33,370 bases of DNA from JBIOHP01 sp044449065 (GTDB lineage: Bacteria; Bacteroidota; Ignavibacteria; UBA10030; SZUA-254): assembly GCA_044449065.1 (NCBI GenBank), contig JBIOHP010000034.1:1-33370 (forward strand), read 5' to 3'. The position numbers were made by a program, and so were the translations under genes. Within the stretch, counting starts at the first letter, position 1. Every line of letters begins with the position of its first letter. Below, piece after piece: positions 8,922 to 16,800 of this stretch. Under the pieces are notes generated by a model, which saw nothing but the letters and a program-made list of their open reading frames with translations, was not told the origin of the DNA and searched no databases.

Positions 8922-9656
8922 ATGCGCAAACGAAAAATGTATTATCATACCCTGCCAATTCTACAATTCAAGTTTAGATATTATTCCCTGATCATGGTAT
9001 GGTTACTTCATGGGTATACAACCCCGGGGATTGCCCAGCCAAAAATTGAAATAGCCGGCGGAACGACATTTACGCTTGGCGTCGTGCCGGAGGATACCAT
9101 CGTACATAAAATTATCACAGTGAGGAACACGGGGGATGATACGCTTCTGGTTCAACATGTCCGCACATCGTGCGGGTGCACTGTCGCAAAACCGGCGTCG
9201 GATCGGGTGCCGCCCCATGATTCGATGGAAATCCCGGTCTCGTTCAACACGAAGAATTTCGATGGTCCCGTAAAAAAGGAAGTTTACTTTGAAACCAACG
9301 ATTCATCTTCATTAAAAATGGATATCGTTTTGAACGCAATTATCAAAGCGATCATCGAGACGAGACCCCACTATATTACCTTTAACGAGACAAATTTAAA
9401 TTCAAAAGTTATACGGTTTGATACTCTGCGGAATAACACAAATGTTCCAATTCGGATTGATTCTATTATTACACATGATTCGCAAGTTACTGCGAGCGTA
9501 GAAAATAAAATATTGGAACCTCAACATTCGACTCTTTTAAAGGCAATTTTAACGCCGGTTAAACTTGGGAATGTTGTCCAAAGATTAGAAATTAAGACCG
9601 ATTACCCTCAAAAACCATCAGTAGAAATAACATATGTCGGCTATGTTCGGAAATAG
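8922..9656 (+). CDS. DUF1573-family secreted protein (paralogue A)
   Basis: 244 residues from the ATG at 8922. An N-terminal hydrophobic stretch (YYSLIMVWLLHGY...GIAQ) acts as a signal peptide. The DUF1573 domain follows: a G.V.EDT......V.NTGDDTLLV.....SCGCT pattern with the family's C-G-C cluster, then PHDSMEIPVSFNT and V.FETND. A second, weaker Ig-like half covers the C-terminal 110 residues. DUF1573 resembles ASH/Hydin-type Ig folds. In Bacteroidota these are secreted or periplasmic proteins of unknown function. The start is uncertain: GTG 8898, ATG 8922 and ATG 8937 are all in frame and none has a clear Shine-Dalgarno site. I prefer 8922 because MRKRK gives a charged n-region. The gene lies directly downstream of tRNA-Asp and may share its transcript. 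Confidence 0.85.
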   Translation: MRKRKMYYHTLPILQFKFRYYSLIMVWLLHGYTTPGIAQPKIEIAGGTTFTLGVVPEDTIVHKIITVRNTGDDTLLVQHVRTSCGCTVAKPASDRVPPHDSMEIPVSFNTKNFDGPVKKEVYFETNDSSSLKMDIVLNAIIKAIIETRPHYITFNETNLNSKVIRFDTLRNNTNVPIRIDSIITHDSQVTASVENKILEPQHSTLLKAILTPVKLGNVVQRLEIKTDYPQKPSVEITYVGYVRK

Positions 9657-9975
9657 GAATTTATCCATGTACATTATGGGCGCCAATTCTTTCATTATTC
9701 AATTGTTCCATTAATCTCTATATTTTGAATAGAACGCTTAAAACATCCACGAAGTAGCTGTCTTTTCCGTCTTTCTCACTATCTTAAAGAATACAATAAT
9801 AACAATTTTTAATGTTTATTTTTATCGAATCCATTGCGGCTATGAAATGAATTTTGTACCATTAAGAATGACGGAGATCGTCGCCGCAGCGTTGTTATTG
9901 GCATATGAATGGATAGGATACAGGTTAATCTTAAAATTTTTTAGAACGGGTAATATTATTTGTAAGGAAAAATAA
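9657..9975. other. Intergenic stretch, AT-rich, no clear signals
   Basis: 319 bases between the first DUF1573 gene and the propeller gene. No convincing promoter, terminator hairpin or RNA was found. The only candidate content is a 42-codon open frame at its right end, listed separately. Confidence 0.5.
9847..9975 (+). CDS. Possible 42-residue membrane peptide
   Basis: ATG at 9847 and TAA at 9973-9975, immediately followed by the ATG of the propeller gene (TAAATG). The peptide has a hydrophobic core (IVAAALLLAYEWIGYRLIL) that could span a membrane once and a basic C-terminus (KFFRTG...CKEK). The abutting stop and start would allow translational coupling. Against it, no Shine-Dalgarno site precedes the ATG and an open frame this short can occur by chance. 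Confidence 0.25.
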   Translation: MNFVPLRMTEIVAAALLLAYEWIGYRLILKFFRTGNIICKEK

Positions 9976-12477
9976 ATGTTGAAGCACATTGCAATTGCCG
10001 CACTTTTGCTCATCCGGGTTTCTGCTCATGCTCAGTCCTGGGTGAAGATGAATGATTTAGATAATACGGTATATGCATTAGCCAATGTCAATGATAAAGT
10101 ATATGCGGGTGGGAGCTTCCATTATACGATGGGTTATCCGACCTCGCCTCATGTGGCAATGTACACCGCGTTGAAAAATTGGCAAACGCTTGGGAACGGG
10201 CTCGACAGCACTGTCTACGCGCTGATCGGATATAGCGGGCAGGTGTATGCCGGTGGAGAAGGTCTCATGGGCGGATCCCACATAGCGAGATGGGATGGGA
10301 CAAAATGGAATATTGCCGGCGGCACGTTGAACGGTCCCGTTTACTGCTTTGCGATTTATAACGGCAATTTATATGCCGGCGGCGCGTTTGCTCTTCCCGG
10401 TGGGATTTCGGGAATCGCAAAATGGGATGGAGATCTAAACTGGTTAGCTGTTGGCGCCGGTATGGATAACCCTGTACATGCCCTTGCTGTGCATAATGGA
10501 GCCCTTTATGCAGGCGGAGAATTTGGCGCAATTGGCTCGCTTGGCGCGAGTTATATAGCAAAATGGAATGATACGACCTGGTCCATTTTAGGAACGAATT
10601 CCATTAATGGAACAGATGGACCTGTCTCTGCCCTGGCAGATTACAATGGAAAACTCTATGTCGGAGGCACATTTACACATGCCGGCGGAAAAAATACCCT
10701 CAATTTAGCGAGCTGGAACGACACCACCTGGTCGGCGGTAGGCGCCGGATTAGATGGACCGGTATGGGCGTTGAACGGTCAGAGCGCCGTGTTGTATATC
10801 GGGGGCGCTTTTACGTCTATGGGCGGCATACAAACACATCATATCCTTGGATCGGATGGTTCGTCGATGTATCCGCTTGGGATGGGAATGGATAGCACTG
10901 GAATCCACGCGCTTCTTGATTATCACGGCGATCTCTATGCCGGCGGCACATATTCGACTGCGGGCGGTATACCGGCGAACAATATTGCGCGATGGTCGTC
11001 TACCGCTAATGTATCCGTGCTCTCAGCAGTGAAAATATGGGATAGAGATGGTTCTCTCGCCACATCGGCAGATTGGTTGTCTATACCCTGGTTTCTCTCT
11101 ATATATAAGGATTCGGTTTCGCATTCTTCTCTAATACTTTCTTCCAATGCCCCGTCAATTTCAACCTATATCACTGCACCGGGCAAATATATCACCGTGG
11201 AAGCGGATAGCGGGACGGGATGGACGAGGTTGAACGGCAACCATAGCCGGTTTGATACCATAATAGTTTCACTCAATTCATCGCCAATCGATACATTCTT
11301 TAATTTTTTAATGAATGCACGATTACCCCTTGCCCTGGGTGCAGGATGGAATATGGTTTCCAATCCCCTGAATGTACTGAACCGTCAGCTTGGCGTGCTT
11401 TTTCCCGGAGCCGCGTCGCAGGCATTTTTCTACGATCATAAAACAGGATATTACTCTCAGACCGACCTAATTAATGGACCCGGTTTCTGGCTTAAATTTA
11501 ATTCCGATTTCATCGATACCATTACGGGATTCGACATTACTTCATACAATATTGTAGTCAAGAGCGGATGGAATATCATTGGATCGATATCAAAACCGGT
11601 ACCCGTCAATGCAATTACAGAAAATCCATCCAACATTGTTACATCGCCATTTTATGGATATGCAAACGGATATTTTCAGGCAGATACAATCTTACCGGGG
11701 AAATCCTATTGGGTAAAAGTTGGGAGCGACGGTCAGCTACTTCTTCGGGCAAGCGGTTCACTAAACGCATCGGGGACGCGGAAAACCCCTATTGAGAACC
11801 TGGGCACGATAACGATTACCGATGCTGCCGGTAAATCAGGCGTAATTTATGTGGGTACGGAACAACAATCAAGTTTGGACGCGTCATCGTACGATTTACC
11901 CCCTCTGCCGCCTCGCGGGGCGTTCGATGTGAGATTCAGTTCCGGAAAAAATGTGGAATTTTTATCGAAATCATCGACGGGAGAAGCAAGCCCTCTGCAA
12001 ATTACATCAGCCATGTATCCGCTGCGTCTCGCGTGGAGCATTCCAAATATGGGCGATGGAAGCGCTTATCTATTATATGACGGAAGAACCGGAAAACAAA
12101 TTATCACGCTCGATGGCGCAGGAAACGCATCCCTGGCGAAAGAAATTCCGGATGTAAGGATAAAATTGGTCGATGGAATTCAACTCCCTAAAACATTTGC
12201 GCTTCATCAAAATTATCCCAATCCATTTAATCCCGCAACCGCGATCACATTCGATCTGCCGGTCAAAGCCGATGTTGTTTTAACTGTTTTCGATCAATTA
12301 GGGAGGGTGGTCGCAACGCCTATTATGCACGCACAGTTAGGAGCCGGCGTCCATTCGGTATCGTGGGACGCATCAAATGTAGCTACAGGCGTATATTTTT
12401 ACCGGTTTTCCGCAACTGCTGCCGGAAACAACAGGCAGGTATTTAGCGATGTGAAAAAAATGCTGGTGATAAAATAA
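9976..12477 (+). CDS. T9SS-secreted seven-bladed beta-propeller protein
   Basis: 833 residues. A signal peptide (MLKHIAIAALLLIRVSAHAQ) is preceded by AAGGAAA. Residues about 31-345 hold seven repeats of the form VYAL...G.LYAGG.F...GG....IA.W......LG.G, consistent with a seven-bladed propeller. Residues about 345-450 are an unrecognised beta domain. Next comes a module with AGWNMVSNPL, GPGFWLKF, SGWNIIGSI and PGKSYWVKV (about 450-595), then a module with YDLPPLPPRGAFDVRF (about 612-735), then a type IX sorting domain (QNYPNPFNPATAITF, ending KKMLVIK). The protein is predicted to be displayed on or released from the cell surface. Its C-terminal half matches the 29847 protein module for module, while the N-terminal halves are unrelated. 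The ligand or activity is unknown. Confidence 0.93.
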   Translation: MLKHIAIAALLLIRVSAHAQSWVKMNDLDNTVYALANVNDKVYAGGSFHYTMGYPTSPHVAMYTALKNWQTLGNGLDSTVYALIGYSGQVYAGGEGLMGGSHIARWDGTKWNIAGGTLNGPVYCFAIYNGNLYAGGAFALPGGISGIAKWDGDLNWLAVGAGMDNPVHALAVHNGALYAGGEFGAIGSLGASYIAKWNDTTWSILGTNSINGTDGPVSALADYNGKLYVGGTFTHAGGKNTLNLASWNDTTWSAVGAGLDGPVWALNGQSAVLYIGGAFTSMGGIQTHHILGSDGSSMYPLGMGMDSTGIHALLDYHGDLYAGGTYSTAGGIPANNIARWSSTANVSVLSAVKIWDRDGSLATSADWLSIPWFLSIYKDSVSHSSLILSSNAPSISTYITAPGKYITVEADSGTGWTRLNGNHSRFDTIIVSLNSSPIDTFFNFLMNARLPLALGAGWNMVSNPLNVLNRQLGVLFPGAASQAFFYDHKTGYYSQTDLINGPGFWLKFNSDFIDTITGFDITSYNIVVKSGWNIIGSISKPVPVNAITENPSNIVTSPFYGYANGYFQADTILPGKSYWVKVGSDGQLLLRASGSLNASGTRKTPIENLGTITITDAAGKSGVIYVGTEQQSSLDASSYDLPPLPPRGAFDVRFSSGKNVEFLSKSSTGEASPLQITSAMYPLRLAWSIPNMGDGSAYLLYDGRTGKQIITLDGAGNASLAKEIPDVRIKLVDGIQLPKTFALHQNYPNPFNPATAITFDLPVKADVVLTVFDQLGRVVATPIMHAQLGAGVHSVSWDASNVATGVYFYRFSATAAGNNRQVFSDVKKMLVIK

Positions 12478-12607
12478 TTTAGCCAGATTCAAATTATAGC
12501 ATTTCACATCGATATGAGGAGATCACGATGACTTTTCACACACTCTGAGAGCATGGCAACGAAAATAGCATGACTTTTTAACATCAACAAGGATTCTCCC
12601 TCTGCGT

Positions 12608-13288
12608 ATGTTTAGTAGAATATTTTATTGCTCATTACTCATTGCCTTCATGTCTCCGGCCGCAACGTCGCAGCCGAGCATCGTGGTATCGGATAGCTCG
12701 TTCGGTTTCGGCGTTCTCTACGAGGGGATGATTCAAACGCGCGTCTTGAAATTATATAACACCGGAACGACGCCGTTAAAAATTTTACAGTTAAACGCTC
12801 CCTGCCATTGTTCAACTCTATCGATGGATACCGATGTTATTCTGCCAAAAGATTCCGCCGATCTCAGGATCACGTTCAATTCAAAAACATATAACGGCGA
12901 CGTCCAAAAAAATGTCCTGGTGGTCTCGAACGATCCGGCGCATAGAAATTCCTTCATAACATTTCATGCCGATGTTCGCGCGATTTTAAAAATTACCCCG
13001 CCCGCGCTTTTTTTCTCTCTCGCAAAGTCCGGACCGGTGAGCGAACGAAAAATTGACATTCAAAATTTGTGGAATAAACCCGTCACAATCGATTCCAGCG
13101 CCGACTCGCTGGGATTCGTAAGCGGATTTCCGAAACATGCGACCATTCAACCGGGGGATACTCTCCATGCCATCGTCAGTGCAGCGAAATATCATGGGGA
13201 TGAAATATCCGGTTATGTCAATATTTTTACCGATTGTACCTGGCAAAAAGTTCTGCGGGTGAATTATTTTATGAGAGGAGGCAAATAA
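12608..13288 (+). CDS. DUF1573-family secreted protein (paralogue B)
   Basis: 226 residues. The signal peptide is MFSRIFYCSLLIAFMSPAATSQ. The DUF1573 pattern is clear: FGFGVLYEGMIQTRVLKLYNTG, then the cysteine cluster PCHCS where paralogue A has SCGC, then PKDSADLRITFNSK and V.VSNDP. A second Ig-like half runs from about 130 to the end (RKIDIQNLWNKPVTIDS). It is a diverged paralogue of the gene at 8922; the pair flanks the propeller gene. AAGGAT at 12589-12594 is a rather distant ribosome site. The function is not known; secreted structural or chaperone-like roles are only guesses. There is no T9SS sorting domain. Confidence 0.88.
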   Translation: MFSRIFYCSLLIAFMSPAATSQPSIVVSDSSFGFGVLYEGMIQTRVLKLYNTGTTPLKILQLNAPCHCSTLSMDTDVILPKDSADLRITFNSKTYNGDVQKNVLVVSNDPAHRNSFITFHADVRAILKITPPALFFSLAKSGPVSERKIDIQNLWNKPVTIDSSADSLGFVSGFPKHATIQPGDTLHAIVSAAKYHGDEISGYVNIFTDCTWQKVLRVNYFMRGGK

Positions 13289-13459
13289 GTTGAATTTTTA
13301 TTCGCTGAAATTATCCCCCTCGCAATTAAAATTACGGTGAAATTTCCCTAAAAAGAGCTATTTCGGGGAAACTCGCCGGATTAGGCGAAAATATTGTAAA
13401 TTCAGTTCATAATTGACATTATAGGTGGAAATGAAACTTAAATATTTTTTAAAAAACAC

Positions 13460-13488
13460 TTGACAGTTTGCCGAAGTTTTCTTAAAAT
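13460..13488 (+). promoter_or_regulatory. Sigma70-type promoter for the 13875 gene
   Basis: TTGACA (13460-13465), a 17-bp spacer and TAAAAT (13483-13488). It is near consensus. It leaves a leader of roughly 380 nt before the ATG at 13875. Confidence 0.7.
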
Positions 13489-13536
13489 TGAACAAGTTTT
13501 AATTATTCCAATTGGCGAAATTCAGTCGAAAACGGG

Positions 13537-13572
13537 TGCCCGAAGTGTGATGTTTATCACGGCAGTTTTTTT
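13537..13572 (+). promoter_or_regulatory. CRP/FNR-like site that also forms a terminator-like hairpin
   Basis: TGTGA-N6-TCACG at 13546-13561 matches nine of ten positions of the CRP half-site consensus (TGTGA-N6-TCACA). The same bases form a stem, GTGAT/ATCAC with loop GTTT. This is extended by TGCC/GGCA across a 6-nt bulge and followed by G and seven Ts. It is therefore either an activator site for a promoter at 13599-13606 (spacing about -60) or an attenuator in the leader from the 13460 promoter. Confidence 0.4.
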
Positions 13573-13734
13573 CGATGATGAATTATTTGAAAATTTTTTA
13601 TACAATTTCTCGTAATGATGGCAGAAACGTTGGAACAAGAGATGAAAGCGAATAGGAGCAATGAATACCGTTAATTGTTACGATACGCTTCATATCAATC
13701 TTCAGAATCCCGCAAATTTAATTCTGTATTCCTA

Positions 13735-13775
13735 TTGAAAGGTTTTCACCTTATTTTATAACACAGTGGTGTTAT
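13735..13775 (+). promoter_or_regulatory. Second possible promoter with overlapping inverted repeat
   Basis: TTGAAA (13735-13740), a 16-bp spacer and TATAAC (13757-13762), about 110 bp before the ATG at 13875. The inverted repeat ATAACAC-agtg-GTGTTAT (13758-13775) overlaps the -10 box and expected start point, where a repressor operator would sit. Confidence 0.35.
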
Positions 13776-13874
13776 CACAAAATGTATTTGTAATAATAGT
13801 TCAAGCGTATAACTTTAATACTTAAATCACTATTCACTAATCCACATAATCCATTAACCCATTAGGAGGGTATT

Positions 13875-16800
13875 ATGAAATACCTAAAAATTGCTTTAAG
13901 CCTGATGTTAGTGCTGGCGTTAGTCGCGAACGTTTCGTTCGCAGCCGGCAGTAATGCTGCAGGCCGTATAAGGGTTCCTGATCGTGCGATAGATCAGCCG
14001 TTGAAGATGGTAAAACACACCATTCAACAGAAGCACATTCAGGCGCCAGTTAATGAGCCGGTAGAGAAAGGCGTCACGGAAAGATTCCAGGCGCAATCTA
14101 ACAAGGCTCCGGTCATACAAAAAATGAAATCCATTCCTCCCGAAGTTTCGGGCGGATTGGGTGGAACATTTACCGTTGGCGTTAATATTGCCAACAAGTA
14201 TCATACGATCGCCGATATTGCCAACGTACTAAATATCGCTGGCATAAAAGCAGGCGGCGTTATTTTTGAATTAGAAGATGCAGCGTACACTGAAGGCGGC
14301 GTCGTTATCGGCGGAAGCTTCAATGCAAGCGCGGCAGCTCCTATCACAATTCGTCCGAAAGCGGGCAATGCCGCTTGCGCGATCACCTTAACCGATGTTC
14401 CCGCTAATGGCGGCGGTTTGGTGCTCGATACGGCGTTGTATCTTACGATCGATGGACGAGCCGGCGGAGTCGGAGCGTCAGTTCTGACGATCCAGCTCTC
14501 AGCCACGCCTGTTGGCGCGAACGCGATGGATGCTCCGGTTCGTATCATCAATTCCCAAAACACCACAGTTGAATATTGCATTATCCCCGGCAACAGCGCC
14601 GGACATTCATGGCTCAATGGAAATGCATCGGTGTTTATCACCGCAACTCCGGGATATTTTAATTCATATGTTACGATTGATCATTGCGAAGTCTATGGCG
14701 GCCATTACGGCATATACTCAAAGGGAAATTTCGTCCTTGATTATGGCTCCTATGGCGTTCAGGACGATCATATCAACGTTACAAATTGCAACGTTCATAA
14801 CATTGAAGAAGACGGTATCCAGATTGAACAATGCACATACTCACAGATCAGCGGTAACAACGTAAACCATATTGCAATTACATCAGCGTATGGCGCAGCG
14901 CCTAATCTGCTGCTCGATGGCTCTCTTGATCATATTGCACCGACTACCGGCGGCGCCTACTTAGCGTGTTTCCCCCAGATTTTCCGTCCGGCGGGTATCA
15001 CCTACTGGGGCGATGAGGCAGTAATTGAGAACAACGCAATTGACGACATCGTCAATGGACGCACATCTGGCGCTACAGGCAGCGCGCAGTCTTTCGGTAT
15101 CCGTATGTTCGGATTCGGCAATAACGATCCGGGTCCATACTTTGGCGGCGGTTTCTCTCTTGCAGGGTTGACCTCCAATAACCAGGCGATTCAGAACACT
15201 ATTACCAGAGTATTCAGCGATGCAGGTCAAGCCAACGGCCAACGATGGCATGAAGTCGGTATCTTCATTGCGTTCGGACGAAGCGATAAAGTGTATAACA
15301 ATACAGTTTATTTCTCCGGCACGGAACTCGGTTTAACTCATCCCGGCTCGGCTTGCGGTCTTGAAGTCGATGGCGCGTACACCACCGAAGGTGATGTAAC
15401 CTACGCAGGTTACCCATTCTGGCTTAACGGAGCGGTTAGCAATTTCGCTTCGGAACGCACAAATGCAACAGATAATATTTTCGCATTCGATCGTACTGAC
15501 GCGACAACCGATAATGCTTGCATCGTCGGTCAGGATGCTCTCGCACCCGCGCTCGGCGGATATGTTGTTGATATTCGTCCTCCGACCGATTATAACGTGT
15601 TATTCCTCGGCAACGGCGTCACCGGCAATGTCGGCGTCTCCGGTTCCAGAGGCGGTTATGCCGATTTAGCAAGCTGGCAGGGTTATGACGTATCATACCC
15701 GCCCAGCAACGATGGTCATAGTCAGGTCGATGATCCGGCATTAGTAAGTGAAACAGTCGTTTCTATTGATCCAGCCAGACCCAGCACAGCAGATGGTTCA
15801 GGCACAATGGGCGCGCTCACACCGGCAACAGATTTTGACGGCACACCACGACCCCTTGGTCCTACACCGAACATCGGCGCGTATGAAGGACATGGCAGCG
15901 GCGCTCCTCTTGATCTCAAGATGGCTGCGGTTACCAATCCAACAAGCGCAGGCGTTCCGGCAGGTCTTGATCTTGGAGCTCCCGGAATTACAATTCATGT
16001 GTTGAATCTTACATCGACAGCGGCAGTTGCTGCCCCATTCACGGTGCACATTACCGGTCCCGATCCGACCAGAGATTACTCCGGAATGGTTAGCGCTCCC
16101 GGACTCGGTTCAGGCGATGCAGCTGCTACAATTGGTCCGCTTCCCTGGCATCCAACTCTCCCGGGAACATACACATTTACATGCGCGGTCAATTTACCGG
16201 GCGATGTGAATATCGCGAACGACACATTAGTCGTTGAAATCCCCGTTGCTTCACAGGTATCCCCGGTCGGATATTGCGAAGACTTTGAAACGTCTGATTT
16301 CAATGCCGGCAATAACTATGGCGGTTGGTCATGGAACGGCGATTTCGCTATCGGTTCAACTTCCGGCGGAAACACGAAACTTGGCGGCGCCCATGGCGGC
16401 GATCAATGTTTAGTGACCGTTCCAGGCGCTGAAAAATATTCGCCACCCGGAGGACCCGGTCCCGATATATCCGATTCTAAGAATAGTTTCATTGTGTCGC
16501 CATATTTTGATTTCAGCACCGTATCAGGCGCTATTCTATCATTCTATCATTCGCTGAGCACAGAACCTCACTGGGATCGAAGCACGATGGAATATTCACT
16601 TGATACCGGCAAGACGTGGAACGCTCTTGGCGTGTTGAACGATGCAAATGGTATTAACTGGTACTCGACATCCGTATACGCGAATGCCGGACCGGCGAAC
16701 TACCCCTGCTTCGATTCAACATACGCAAAGACGCCGGGACAGAACTATCCTGGTTTCAAACCATACAGACTTGGTATTGACGTACCCTGCTGGACAAGCA

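Larger units (their letters stand above)
13289..13874. other. Long regulatory intergenic region
   Basis: 586 bases of AT-rich sequence upstream of the 1926-residue protein. It holds a strong sigma70-type promoter (13460), a CRP/FNR-like inverted repeat that also reads as a terminator-like hairpin (13537-13572), a TATACAAT box (13599-13606), a second possible promoter (13735) and a 7-bp inverted repeat (13758-13775), each listed or discussed separately. No gene was found. Confidence 0.6.

Noticed and set aside
9667..9714. 15-residue open frame after the first DUF1573 gene
   Set aside because: Very short, with no distinctive peptide; AGGAA at 9655-9659 overlaps the stop codon and is weak evidence.
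12513..12548. AGGAG followed by a six-codon frame before the second DUF1573 gene
   Set aside because: The ribosome-like site is good, but the peptide (MTFHTL) is too short to support as a gene and no paired hairpins were found.
13413..13443. Additional TTGACA at 13413 as a promoter
   Set aside because: No acceptable -10 box at 16-18 bp spacing.
13431..13463. Ten-codon frame (MKLKYFLKNT) with AGGTGGAA upstream
   Set aside because: It overlaps the -35 box of the strong promoter, so it would not be on the main transcript.
14201..14641. Minus-strand frame of 146 residues
   Set aside because: An antisense shadow of the beta-helix protein; the composition is that of reversed Ala/Gly-rich codons.
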